Source: JBCCVH01 sp942492555 (lineage in GTDB: Bacteria > Bacteroidota > Bacteroidia > Cytophagales > Amoebophilaceae). Taken from it: DNA of 64,000 nt. Under the pieces are notes generated by a model. It was not told where the DNA came from. It saw only the letters and a list, made by a program, of their open reading frames with translations, and made no database searches. Location of the stretch: NCBI GenBank assembly GCA_942492555.1, contig CALOEX010000003.1, positions 1 to 64,000 on the forward strand. Reading direction: 5' to 3'. Positions 35,871-45,029 of the stretch are shown here, one piece after another; within the stretch, counting starts at the first letter, position 1, and each line of letters begins with the position of its first letter. A program made the position numbers and the translations under genes.

Positions 35871-35878
35871 TATCTTTG
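35871..35878 (+). promoter_or_regulatory. TATCTTTG -7 box of alaS
   Basis: A perfect TAnnTTTG box, 31 bases before the alaS ATG. Confidence 0.5.
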
Positions 35879-35909
35879 CCTGTTAAAATCTCTTAACGTA
35901 AGTCTATAT

Positions 35910-38534
35910 ATGAAAAGTAAAAAAATCCGTCAAGCGTTTATTGATTTTTTTATTGATAAACAACATCATTATGTGTCAGCAGTGCCTATTACTGTGAAAA
36001 ATAATCCTTCATTATTATTTGTAAATGCGGGTATGAATCCTTTTACTAGCATTCTTTTGGGCGAGACACAACCTGTTTTTCCTCGTGTAGTGAATAGTCA
36101 ACCGTGTTTGCGGGTAACGGGTAAACATAATGATTTGGAGGAGGTGGGGTATGATACGTATCATCATACGATGTTTGAGATGTTGGGGAATTGGTCTTTT
36201 GGTGATTATTTGCAAGAGGAGGCGATTGCTTGGGCTTGGGAGTTGTTGACAGGTGTGTATGGTTTGCCAAAAGATAGATTGTATGCAACGGTTTTTGAAG
36301 GGGATGTGACAGAGGAGGTGATGTTGGATAGTAAGAGTTTGAATGTGTGGAAGAATTTTTTGCCAGCTGATCATATTGTGCATGGTAGTGGTAAAGATAA
36401 TTTTTGGGAAATGGGGAAAACGGGTCCTTGTGGTCCATGTACGGAGATTCATATAGATTTGCGTAGCAATAGGGAAAGGGGGAAACTCCCAGGGGAAAAG
36501 CTTGTGAATCGGGGTCACTCGCAGGTAATAGAGATATGGAATCTTGTTTTTATTGTATACCAACGTATGGCAAATGGGGGTCTTGTGCCTTTAAAGACGC
36601 AACATGTGGATACCGGTATGGGTTTAGAGCGTTTGGTGATGGCTTTACAGGGAAAAACGTCTACGTATGATACGGATTTGTTTGTACCTTTGATTGATTG
36701 GTTGAAAGATAGGGTTGGTATTGCTGTAGGGGATGAAAGGGTGGTACGTGCTATGCGTGTGATAGCAGATCATATTCGTGCTATTTTTTTTGCTATTGCA
36801 GATGGAGAACGTCCTGGGACACAAAAAGCAAGTTATGTGCTACGTCGTATCATGCGTCGTGCTATACGGTATGGGTTTAGTTATTTACATTTTACAGAAC
36901 CTTTTTTACATGAGATGGTATCCATTTTGGTATCTGTGTATGATGGTGTTTATCCTCAGCTGGATGCACAGTTGTCTTTTGTGCAACAAATGATTTATCA
37001 AGAGGAGGTTACATTTTTGCAAACGTTGTCGAGTGGTCTCAAAAGACTTCATTCTATTGTTGAAAATTTGTCAGAAGGGGATTGTTGTATTGCTGGGGAT
37101 GATGTTTTTTCTTTGTATGATACTTTTGGTTTCCCTCCTGATTTAACGGGTATGATCGTGCAGGAAAAGGGGTATACCATTGATAGGGCAGGTTTTTCCA
37201 AGGCTATGAAAATACAGAAGGAACGTGGCAAAAAGGCTACTGAACAGTTGGTGGGAGATTGGGTGATGGTTTCTAAAGGGGATCATAGTCATTTTGTGGG
37301 TTATGATACTTTATGTACTATGTCTCAGGTTGTAAAATACCGTACTTTGCAAAAAGAGTCTGCAACATTGTATCAGCTTATTTTGAATCAAACGCCTTTT
37401 TATGCGGAAGGGGGTGGTCAAGTGGGGGATAAGGGTGCTTTGGTGTGGTCTACGGAAACTGTTGCTGTTCTTGATACGCAAAAGGAACATGATGTGATCA
37501 TTCATTATGTAGATAAAATACCTTCTTGTATTGATATGTGGTGTGAGGCTATGGTGGATGAGAGGTTTCGTAAGCGTGTGGCAAGCAATCATACAACAGC
37601 TCATTTGTTGGGAGGAGCTTTACGAAAAGTGTTGGGGGATCATGTTGTACAAAAGGGATCTCTGGTAGATGACAAGGTATGTCGTCTGGATTTTGCGCAT
37701 ACTAGTAAGCTTACGGGAGAAGAGCTTGAGCGGGTTAATGGTATTATAAATGGGAAAATACGTGAGAATATTCCTTTGGAAGAACATCGTAATATGCCTA
37801 TAGAAGAGGCGAAAGCAATGGGTGCTATTGCGCTTTTTACAGAAAAATATGGAGATGAGGTACGTGTGGTGATTTTTGATCCTAATTTTTCTATTGAGTT
37901 ATGTGGGGGTACACATGTGCGATCTACGGGAGAGATTGGGTTGGCTCATGTTATGAGTGAGTCAAGTGTTGGAGCGGGTATTCGTCGTATAGAGATTGTA
38001 ACAGGTGAGGTTGCCCAGGTATATGTGTATAAAACCCTTGCACAATTCAAGGAAATTTCTCTTTTATTGCGTAATGCACAAGATCCTGTACAGGCTACAC
38101 AAATGTTATTGGAAGATCATAAAAAATTGCGTAAAACGTTGGAGGGAATGCAGGAAAAAGAGCTTGCTTCTTTGGTAGGGGGGTTATTGGGTAATTTTGC
38201 TACAGTTAGTGGAGGGTCGGTGCTTGTGGAGCGTGTGGAGGTACAAGATGTGGCGTCGCTTAGAAAAATTACTTTTTCGTTGCAGAAACAAGTGGCTAAT
38301 AGTATTGTTGTACTGGCAAGTGTTATGCAAAGACATGTTTATATAACGATGGGGGTTGATGTAAGGTGGGTGCAAAAGATTTCTGCGTTGGAAGCTTTGC
38401 AAAAGGTGGCTTCTTTTGTGGATGGAAAATGTCATGGCAAAGTGGGTTTTGCGATGCTTGTGGGTGTGGATTATAAGGGTGTTGATCGTGCTTTAAAAGG
38501 GTTGCATGATTATTTACAAGCTGTTTGTGTATAG
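35910..38534 (+). CDS. alaS: Alanyl-tRNA synthetase
   Basis: A full-length 874-residue class II synthetase. The catalytic core shows FVNAGMNPF, HHTMFEMLGNWSFGDY and GMGLERL. The editing domain has HTTAHLL and the CGGTHV zinc motif, and a C-terminal C-Ala domain follows. It charges tRNA-Ala, whose gene (with its G3:U70 identity pair) lies at 50384. The coding strand is strikingly rich in G and T, opposite to dnaX and rsmG on the same strand further along. Confidence 0.98.
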   Translation: MKSKKIRQAFIDFFIDKQHHYVSAVPITVKNNPSLLFVNAGMNPFTSILLGETQPVFPRVVNSQPCLRVTGKHNDLEEVGYDTYHHTMFEMLGNWSFGDYLQEEAIAWAWELLTGVYGLPKDRLYATVFEGDVTEEVMLDSKSLNVWKNFLPADHIVHGSGKDNFWEMGKTGPCGPCTEIHIDLRSNRERGKLPGEKLVNRGHSQVIEIWNLVFIVYQRMANGGLVPLKTQHVDTGMGLERLVMALQGKTSTYDTDLFVPLIDWLKDRVGIAVGDERVVRAMRVIADHIRAIFFAIADGERPGTQKASYVLRRIMRRAIRYGFSYLHFTEPFLHEMVSILVSVYDGVYPQLDAQLSFVQQMIYQEEVTFLQTLSSGLKRLHSIVENLSEGDCCIAGDDVFSLYDTFGFPPDLTGMIVQEKGYTIDRAGFSKAMKIQKERGKKATEQLVGDWVMVSKGDHSHFVGYDTLCTMSQVVKYRTLQKESATLYQLILNQTPFYAEGGGQVGDKGALVWSTETVAVLDTQKEHDVIIHYVDKIPSCIDMWCEAMVDERFRKRVASNHTTAHLLGGALRKVLGDHVVQKGSLVDDKVCRLDFAHTSKLTGEELERVNGIINGKIRENIPLEEHRNMPIEEAKAMGAIALFTEKYGDEVRVVIFDPNFSIELCGGTHVRSTGEIGLAHVMSESSVGAGIRRIEIVTGEVAQVYVYKTLAQFKEISLLLRNAQDPVQATQMLLEDHKKLRKTLEGMQEKELASLVGGLLGNFATVSGGSVLVERVEVQDVASLRKITFSLQKQVANSIVVLASVMQRHVYITMGVDVRWVQKISALEALQKVASFVDGKCHGKVGFAMLVGVDYKGVDRALKGLHDYLQAVCV

Positions 38535-38540
38535 GAGAAA

Positions 38541-39890
38541 TTATGAGATGATGCATGAATCTGTTCTTTCTTTTTCACTTTCACTTAAGTTGGTCTCTAT
38601 AGAAATATGTTGCTTGTGATTTTTTTCTAAGGTATTGTTGATTTGGTTGTTGTTATCAAGGGTATCATTATTGACATGCTGTGTGTTTGTTGTGTTGTGG
38701 TTGTTAAGGGATTGTAGGTTGTTGTTGATCTCTTGAGGGGGGATGATGTTGTGTTGTGTGTCGCTGTTGTCAAAGAGTTCATCATTGAGATGGAGTGTGT
38801 CTGTTGTGTTGTGGTTGTCAAGGGATTGTAGGTTGTTGTTGATCTCTTGAGGGGGGATGGTGTTGTGTTGTGTGTAGCTGTTGTCAAAGAGTTCATCATT
38901 GAGATGGAGTGTGTCTGTTGTGTTGTGGTTGTCAAGGGATTGTAGGTTGTTGTTGATCTCTTGAGGGGGGATGGTGTTGTGTTGTGTGTAGCTGTTGTCA
39001 AAGAGTTCATCATTGAGATCGAGTGTGTCTGTTGTGTTGTGGTTGTCAAGGGATTGTAGGTTGTTGTTGATCTCTTGAGGGGGGATGATGTTGTGTTGTG
39101 TGTCGCTATTGTCAAAGAGTTCATCATTGAGATCGAGTGTGTCTGTTGTGTTGTGGTTGTCAAGGGATTGTAGGTTGTTGTTGATCTCTTGAGGGGGGAT
39201 GATGTTGTGTTGTGTGTCGCTATTGTCAAAGAGTTCATCATTGAGATCGAGTGTGTCTGTTGTGTTGTGGTTGTTGCTATTGTTTTTGTTTTGTGTAGGG
39301 GTTATTGATATTTCTTGGTATAATTTTTTTAATATGAGCCTCATTTCTTGTATGGCTTCTTTATTTTTTTGGATTATATTTTGTGTTTCTTTGTATAAAA
39401 ACAGTGTTTGTTGTGTTTCTATAACTTTTGTGAAGAGTGAGTATATGGCTTTTTCTTTTTTTTCTAGTGTTGTGGTTTTGGATAAAACAGTCCATATCGC
39501 TACTATTTTATCTAGGTTAAGTGCCAATGGAAATATATTTTGCTGTATATCTGTAAATTTTTTTTGCTTTTTACGGATATTATTGCATACATGTGTGAGG
39601 TGGGATATTGTTATGATGTTTTCTTGCTGCGTTTCGTTGTTTATTTGGATATCGTATCGTACCAACTGTCCCATAATGGTATCACATGTTAGGAGAAATT
39701 TTTTTTTGAATATTTCTAGGTCTTGGGGTGATGATTGTTGAAGTATGTTGGTATCTATATTATTTAAGGGGAGGGGTATGCTTACATTTTGATTTAAGCT
39801 GTCTATGGTGTGTTTGGGATCGGTTGTTGCTTGTAAGGTTATGGCTGTAAGGGACAAGTACAAAAGAATAAAAAAGGTAATTTTTTTCAT
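38541..39890 (-). CDS. Secreted protein with five 38-residue repeats
   Basis: Unrecognised protein of about 449 residues from the preferred start at 39890 (MKKITFFILLYLS). The open frame reaches 39959, but that extension runs through a palindrome and precedes the signal peptide. After the signal (ending LQATT) comes a helical domain of about 180 residues. Five tandem 38-residue repeats follow, rich in N, T, D and L (NHNTTDTLDLNDELFDNS and so on), then a degenerate sixth and a polar tail. No enzymatic motif is seen. It looks like an exposed or secreted repeat protein. Confidence 0.8.
   Translation of the reverse strand: MKKITFFILLYLSLTAITLQATTDPKHTIDSLNQNVSIPLPLNNIDTNILQQSSPQDLEIFKKKFLLTCDTIMGQLVRYDIQINNETQQENIITISHLTHVCNNIRKKQKKFTDIQQNIFPLALNLDKIVAIWTVLSKTTTLEKKEKAIYSLFTKVIETQQTLFLYKETQNIIQKNKEAIQEMRLILKKLYQEISITPTQNKNNSNNHNTTDTLDLNDELFDNSDTQHNIIPPQEINNNLQSLDNHNTTDTLDLNDELFDNSDTQHNIIPPQEINNNLQSLDNHNTTDTLDLNDELFDNSYTQHNTIPPQEINNNLQSLDNHNTTDTLHLNDELFDNSYTQHNTIPPQEINNNLQSLDNHNTTDTLHLNDELFDNSDTQHNIIPPQEINNNLQSLNNHNTTNTQHVNNDTLDNNNQINNTLEKNHKQHISIETNLSESEKERTDSCIIS
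38703..39272 (-). repeat. Five tandem 114-base repeats
   Basis: The unit encodes 38 residues, and copies differ at a few bases (D/H, D/Y, I/T changes). A partial, diverged sixth copy follows. Period 114 keeps the frame, so unit gain or loss would only change protein length. Confidence 0.97.
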
Positions 39891-39925
39891 GGTAGTATTT
39901 TTTTCCAAAAATTGTCTTTTTTTTT

Positions 39926-39961
39926 GATTGGGCAAAATTTTTTTAAAAATTTTGCCCAATC
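39926..39961. repeat. Near-perfect 36-base palindrome
   Basis: Arms of 17 bases starting GATTGGGCAAAA with a two-base centre. It lies just upstream of the signal-peptide start of the 38541-39890 gene, where it could act as an operator or a bidirectional transcription stop. Confidence 0.8.
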
Positions 39962-40026
39962 AGTGTTTTTTATGTGTATGGTTGTTTGGTTGTTGAATAA
40001 AAAGCAGCAAGAATGGAGGAGGATAC

Positions 40027-40135
40027 ATGATTAGGATATATAAGGGGTGCTAATGGGAGGTTTATCAAATTTGTGGTGGTTATATATACTTTGGTGTTGT
40101 TTAGTGGATCGTTCGCTCAATTGCGTTTCCAATGA
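40027..40135 (+). pseudogene. Possible remnant of a secreted-protein gene
   Basis: A strong GGAGGAGG sits six bases before ATG 40027, which is rare in this window, but the frame stops after MIRIYKGC. In the next frame a signal-like stretch (FIKFVVVIYTLVLFSGSFAQ) continues to a stop at 40135. The two parts look like one gene start broken by a frameshift. Confidence 0.3.
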
Positions 40136-40192
40136 TAATTAGGCTGTAATTATTGCATATTACAGAAAATTAAGTTGCTTAGTTTAAGGCTT

Positions 40193-40240
40193 GTCAAACA
40201 ATATTTTTTGCTAATATTTTTATAAAAAATATTGTTTGAC
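40193..40240. repeat. Long inverted repeat with 17-base arms
   Basis: Perfect arms GTCAAACAATATTTTTT (40193) and its complement (40224), with a 14-base AT loop. It may be a bidirectional terminator (A/T tracts on the inner side) or a miniature element end. Confidence 0.75.
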
Positions 40241-40336
40241 TAAAACAGTTTTGTATAAGTGGGTACTCGTTTTGTAAGTTGGTGAGAAATATAGTAGATT
40301 TATCCTTATCATGCTTTTGTTTTAAAATGTCTTAAA

Positions 40337-40774
40337 ATGTTTTTCTCTGTAAAAAAAATTAGGTACTTTGTATACTTTGTTCTGGTACTTTGTAGTATGC
40401 AAACAGTTGTTGCTACTGATGATAAAACTAACAACAATGGTGTTGAGTCAAGTAAAAAGACAACTAGTTCTCCCAAAGTTGGACGAGGATTTATGAAATC
40501 TGTTTTTAACATCGTTAAGAAATTGGGCTTTTTGGGGGTAGTTGGTGTAGGAGGTTATTATGCTTATAACTTGATTCAAAGTAATAAAAAAGAAGAAGTA
40601 GTAAGTGTGAAGAGTGATAAAAAAGAGGAAGTGGAGAAGAAGGTGGTAGTAGATGATCATGGCAATAATAGTATGCGTACTATGGTTATGATAGCTGTAT
40701 TGGTGCTATTGTGTATATCATTGTTGATAGGGCTATGGTTGTTATTTGGTACTAAAAAAGAACGTGAAGACTAA
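40337..40774 (+). CDS. Small secreted membrane protein
   Basis: Unrecognised 145-residue protein. It has a signal sequence (YFVYFVLVLCSMQTVVAT), a polar linker, a hydrophobic segment with GVVGVGGYYAY, a highly charged K/E/V linker, and a C-terminal membrane helix (MIAVLVLLCISLLIGLWLLFG). The GGYY motif recalls the C-terminus of the 7657-8508 protein. Its last 30 codons form the left edge of a 1.9-kb tandem duplication, so a fragment of them is repeated at 42611. Confidence 0.7.
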   Translation: MFFSVKKIRYFVYFVLVLCSMQTVVATDDKTNNNGVESSKKTTSSPKVGRGFMKSVFNIVKKLGFLGVVGVGGYYAYNLIQSNKKEEVVSVKSDKKEEVEKKVVVDDHGNNSMRTMVMIAVLVLLCISLLIGLWLLFGTKKERED

Positions 40775-40894
40775 TTTTTTTGTGAAGAGAAAAAATATTA
40801 GGGAACTATATGTAAGCGATATTTTTTAAATATAAAATAATGTGTTAAATTTAAAAGTCCTTTTTGTACAATTGGTAATCTTAAAATTATTTAT

Positions 40895-41617
40895 ATGGAT
40901 GTAAAAAACACTACTGTAAATGCTAAAAACAGTGAAAATCCAAAAGACAAAAATCTTTTATACTTGGGTGTTTTAGCTATTGTAATTGTTATTGGGGTTG
41001 TTGCTTTTTTTGCTTTTTCCTCTAAAGAAAATGCTGATAAAAAGGAGGATGTAGAGAAAAATCCACAAGAGGAATCTACTACAGTAGAAAAAAAGCAAGA
41101 TACTTTTGTTTTTTTGTCTTTAGGAGATAAGTTTAAAAAACATATAGCCTTATCTACAGAAGAACTCAATAAAAAAAAGGAAAAATTGGAAGCGGATCAG
41201 AAGAAGTCTTTAGCAAGTTGTTTAGAGATAGTTTCCAAAAATTTGACAGGAGAATCAAAGACAGCATTTGACGAGATAATGAAAAAAAATTTTAAGGGTG
41301 TTTCGTATGTAGATTCATATGCTGAGTACTATAAAACTATATGCTATTTTGAATATTATTGCAGAAAAAAAGAGCCTCTTCATAAAGAAGTAATGGATAT
41401 TATAAATGATAATGAAGAAATGAAAAAAGAGCTTGATAAGTTCAAAGAAGTAGCGAGAGGATTGAAGTTGATTGAAAAAGCAACTGAGGAGTTTAAGAAA
41501 AAATATAATGAAGCAACTGATAATTTAGTAAAGGCAAAAATGGTTTCTGATGTAGCATTTCAAATAAGAAGTTCTCTTGAGAAATCTCCGTATGGATCTT
41601 ATAAATTGACTTATTAA
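40895..41617 (+). CDS. Signal-anchored charged protein, duplicate A
   Basis: Unrecognised 240-residue protein. A 22-residue polar N-terminus is followed by a membrane anchor (LLYLGVLAIVIVIGVVAFFAF) and a lysine/glutamate-rich helical domain. Its duplicate is at 42821-43492. The anchor and several helices are identical, but the segment after the anchor, the region around residues 120-150 and the C-terminal residues differ. The layout parallels the pair at 6175 and 8599, so these may form one functional class of exposed helical proteins. Confidence 0.75.
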   Translation: MDVKNTTVNAKNSENPKDKNLLYLGVLAIVIVIGVVAFFAFSSKENADKKEDVEKNPQEESTTVEKKQDTFVFLSLGDKFKKHIALSTEELNKKKEKLEADQKKSLASCLEIVSKNLTGESKTAFDEIMKKNFKGVSYVDSYAEYYKTICYFEYYCRKKEPLHKEVMDIINDNEEMKKELDKFKEVARGLKLIEKATEEFKKKYNEATDNLVKAKMVSDVAFQIRSSLEKSPYGSYKLTY

Positions 41618-41869
41618 AGGTTGGTTGTATTAAGGGGGATGTGTTAGTTGAAGAAAATTGCCTCAATAAAAAATTGGCATGAAAAAGGGTAGTGGTGTCT
41701 TGTGTATTTTTTTCCAAATGTTATGGTTTGATAAGTAAGGGCAAAAAAAAATATGCAATAAAGGGAAATAGATATTGCTTTTTTCTAGAAAGAAATGGTA
41801 TAATGAGAAAAAGTAAATGTTTGTATTGTTTATAAGATTAAAGTTTTTAAGCAAATGTAGCGGTGGTTA

Positions 41870-42601
41870 CTAGCAAAAATTATTTGAAGTAAACTGTTGC
41901 AAAAACCTTAAATCGTTTTCTGTAAAAAGGCGTATGTCTGGAATTTGCGACAAGAGCATAGCCATTCGCTCAATACCAATACCAAAGGCAAATCCTGAGT
42001 AGTCTTCAGGGGAAATACCACAGTTATGCAATACATTGGGATGCACCATGCCAGTTCCACCAATCTCTACCCATCCAGATTTTTTGCATACAGTACATTT
42101 TGCTCCTTTACATAAAAGACAAACGATATCGATTTCTGCACTGGGTTCTGTAAAAGGAAAAAAAGAGGGTCGTAGTCGCATCTTGATATCTTTGCCAAAT
42201 AGTTCCTGAACAAAGTAGATAAGCACTTCTTTTAGATCAATAAAACTGACATTGGTGTTTATGTAAAGCCCTTCTACTTGATGAAAAACGCAATGAGACC
42301 GACTGGAGATTGTCTCTTTACGAAAAACGCGTCCTATAGACAAAATGCGAATAGGTAGCTTTTTTTCTTCCATTACGCGTATTTGCACACAAGAAGTTTG
42401 TGTGCGCAGAGACATTTTTTCTCCTTGTGGATTGGTGACAAAAAAAGTGTCTTGCATATCTCGAGCAGGATGGTGATCTGGAAAATTAAGAGCGGAAAAA
42501 TTATGCCACTCATCTTCTATTTCGGGACCTTCGACAACATTAAACCCAATTTTTTTTAAAATGGCAACTATTCTTTCTCGCACTTGTGTCAATATGTGCA
42601 A
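41870..42601 (-). pseudogene. pheS: pheS, truncated copy without the N-terminal coiled coil
   Basis: A 243-residue open frame that begins at an internal Met (MHILTQVRERI) exactly at the duplication junction and runs to the normal C-terminus. It keeps the class II catalytic core of phenylalanyl-tRNA synthetase alpha: DTFFV, RTQTS, FHQVEGLY, CTVCKKSGWVEIGGTGMVHP, and GFAFGIGIERMAML. It lacks about 100 N-terminal residues that bind tRNA-Phe. The A6 tract at 42080-42085 is in frame. It may be expressed as a fragment or be non-functional. Confidence 0.85.
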
Positions 42602-42820
42602 AGTTCCTAGGTTATGGTAGCTGTATTGGTGCTATTGTGTATATCATTGTTGATAGGGCTATGGTTGTTATTTGGTACTAAAAAAGAACGTGAAGACTAA
42701 TTTTTTTGTGAAGAGAAAAAATATTAGGAAACTGTATGTAAGCGATATTTTTTAAATATAAAATAATGTGTTAAATTTAAAAGTCCTTTTTGTACAATTG
42801 GTAATCTTAAAATTATTTAT

Positions 42821-43492
42821 ATGGATGTAAAAAACACTACTGTAAATGCTAAAAACAGTGAAAATCCAAAAGAAAAAAATCTTTTATACTTGGGTGTTTT
42901 AGCTATTGTAATTGTTATTGGGGTTGTTGCTTTTTTTGCTTTTTCCTCTACAGAAAATGCGGATCGGTTGCTGGCAGAAGAACTTAAAAAACATATAGCC
43001 TTATCTACAAGAGAACTCTGTAGAAAACTTTATAAATTGGAAGCGGATCAGAAGAAGTCTTTAGCAAGTTGTTTAGAGATAGTTTCCAAAAATTTGACAG
43101 GATACTCAAAGACAGCATTTGACGAGATAATGAAAAAAAAATTTACGGTTGTTTCGTATGTAGATCCATATGTTACGTATGTAGATTTATATGCTGAGCC
43201 CTATAAAACTATATGTTATTTTGAATATTATTGCAGAAAAAAAGAGCCTCTTCATAAAGAAGTAATGGATATTATAAATGATAATGAAGAAATGAAAAAA
43301 GAGCTTGATAAGTTCAAAGAAGTAGCGAGAGGATTGAAGTTGATTGAAAAAGCAGAGGAGTTTAAGAAAAAATATAATGAAGCAACTGATAATTTAGTAA
43401 AGGAAAAAATGGTTTCTGATGTAGCATTTCAAATAAGAAGTTCTCTTGAGGAATTTCCGTATGGATCTTATACATTGACTTATTCTTATTAA
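42821..43492 (+). CDS. Signal-anchored charged protein, duplicate B
   Basis: A 223-residue paralogue of 40895-41617. The N-terminal anchor is the same, but an acidic segment of about 25 residues after it is replaced by DRLLAEELK. ESK is changed to YSK, and a small YVD-type duplication is inserted near VSYVDPYVTYVDLYAEPY. The changes are nearly all amino-acid replacing while the flanking DNA is nearly unchanged, which suggests selection for variation. Function unknown. Confidence 0.75.
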   Translation: MDVKNTTVNAKNSENPKEKNLLYLGVLAIVIVIGVVAFFAFSSTENADRLLAEELKKHIALSTRELCRKLYKLEADQKKSLASCLEIVSKNLTGYSKTAFDEIMKKKFTVVSYVDPYVTYVDLYAEPYKTICYFEYYCRKKEPLHKEVMDIINDNEEMKKELDKFKEVARGLKLIEKAEEFKKKYNEATDNLVKEKMVSDVAFQIRSSLEEFPYGSYTLTYSY

Positions 43493-43744
43493 AGGTTGGT
43501 TGTATTAAGGGGGATGTGTTAGTTGAAGAAAATTGCCTCAATAAAAAATTGGCATGAAAAAGGGTAGTGGTGTCTTGTGTATTTTTTTCCAAATGTTATG
43601 GTTTGATAAGTAAGGGCAAAAAAAAATATGCAATAAAGGGAAATAGATATTGCTTTTTTCTAGAAAGAAATGGTATAATGAGAAAAAGTAAATGTTTGTA
43701 TTGTTTATAAGATTAAAGTTTTTAAGCAAATGTAGCGGTGGTTA

Positions 43745-44789
43745 CTAGCAAAAATTATTTGAAGTAAACTGTTGCAAAAACCTTAAATCGTTTTCTGTAA
43801 AAAGGCGTATGTCTGGAATTTGCGACAAGAGCATAGCCATTCGCTCAATACCAATACCAAAGGCAAATCCTGAGTAGTCTTCAGGGGAAATACCACAGTT
43901 ATGCAATACATTGGGATGCACCATGCCAGTTCCACCAATCTCTACCCATCCAGATTTTTTTGCATACAGTACATTTTGCTCCTTTACATAAAAGACAAAC
44001 GATATCGATTTCTGCACTGGGTTCTGTAAAAGGAAAAAAAGAGGGTCGTAGTCGCATCTTGATATCTTTGCCAAATAGTTCCTGAACAAAGTAGATAAGC
44101 ACTTCTTTTAGATCAATAAAACTGACATTGGTGTTTATGTAAAGCCCTTCTACTTGATGAAAAACGCAATGAGACCGACTGGAGATTGTCTCTTTACGAA
44201 AAACGCGTCCTATAGACAAAATGCGAATAGGTAGCTTTTTTTCTTCCATTACGCGTATTTGCACACAAGAAGTTTGTGTGCGCAGATACATTTTTTCTCC
44301 TTGTGGATTGGTGACAAAAAAAGTGTCTTGCATATCTCGAGCAGGATGGTGATCTGGAAAATTAAGAGCGGAAAAATTATGCCACTCATCTTCTATTTCG
44401 GGACCTTCGACAACATTAAACCCAATTTTTTTTAAAATGGCAACTATTCTTTCTCGCACTTGTGTCAATATGTGCAAAGTTCCTACTCCTATGGTAGGAG
44501 GGGGTAACGTAATGTCTTTTTCTTCTTTTTGTGTTTTGTCTTGTACGGTCACTTTGATTTTTTCGTACCGATTTTGCACAAGATTTTTTAGCTGATTAAG
44601 TTTTATGCCAACGGTTTTGCGCTCATTGCTTGCAAGTGTGGGTAATGCATGAAACAATTGCTGAATTTTTCCTTCTTTATTAAGAAATTTTTTCTTGTAA
44701 AGTTGCAGATTGCTATCATCAAGAGGATAATCCTCTATTTCCTGTCTCAAAAGCGATATTTGATCCTCTATTTTATTCATAATAAACAT
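43745..44789 (-). pseudogene. pheS: pheS, full-length copy with a +1 frameshift at a poly-A tract
   Basis: Phenylalanyl-tRNA synthetase alpha subunit, which forms the heterotetramer with PheT. It has the complete N-terminal coiled coil (from MNKIEDQISLLRQEIEDYP) and class II core, about 347 residues in total. The mRNA has seven A (T run 43955-43961) where the other copy has six, so the frame breaks after TVCKK and ends at CIA (43899). The correct C-terminus continues in the other frame to 43745. A promoter box lies at 44835. Slippage at A7, a sequencing error or true decay are all possible. Because PheS is essential, rescue or an intact copy elsewhere is expected. Confidence 0.85.
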
Positions 44790-44834
44790 TAAAAAATGAT
44801 AAAAAAGACACTTGAGATAAAGTGTTTAAGTGAA

Positions 44835-44842
44835 CAAATTTA
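44835..44842 (-). promoter_or_regulatory. TAAATTTG -7 box of pheS
   Basis: Reads TAAATTTG on the minus strand, 45 bases before the pheS start codon. Confidence 0.45.
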
Positions 44843-44977
44843 ACATTTAATCGTCATCTAAAAACTTTTGCATGCAAAAACAATCAAAAAAGGTTTTTTT
44901 TGCACATAAAAAGCGGGTGTGTTCACCTTTCTTCTCGAAAAACATCTTAAAAAGATATATTTCTCCAGATAAATTTT

Positions 44978-44985
44978 TAAATTTG
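44978..44985 (+). promoter_or_regulatory. TAAATTTG -7 box of hemD
   Basis: TAAATTTG lies 44 bases before the hemD ATG. It is divergent from the pheS promoter. Confidence 0.45.
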
Positions 44986-45029
44986 CAGGTGGTTCAGTAG
45001 AACAAAAAAGTTGCACAAATACACTGTTT

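Larger units (their letters stand above)
39962..40336. other. Intergenic region with decayed reading frame and inverted repeat
   Basis: A 375-base region between divergent genes. Besides the two entries listed separately (40027-40135 and 40193-40240) nothing is recognised. Confidence 0.4.
40684..44485. repeat. Tandem segmental duplication, about 1.9 kb per unit
   Basis: Left unit 40684-42610 and right unit 42611-44485. Each holds the 3' end of the 40337 gene, a small membrane-protein gene and most of pheS. The junction at 42610/42611 joins the middle of pheS to the 3' end of the 40337 gene, with GGTTATG at the join. The intergenic parts are almost identical between the units, but the membrane-protein genes differ markedly. 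Confidence 0.95.

Noticed and set aside
36015..36563. 182-codon minus-strand frame opposite alaS
   Set aside because: Antisense of a clear synthetase with a G/T-rich strand, where stop codons are depleted on the complement.
38627..39241. 204-codon open frame with repeats on the minus strand
   Set aside because: It is the out-of-frame reading of the 114-base repeats of the 38541-39890 gene, open only because the period is a multiple of three. It has no signal sequence or homology-like motif.
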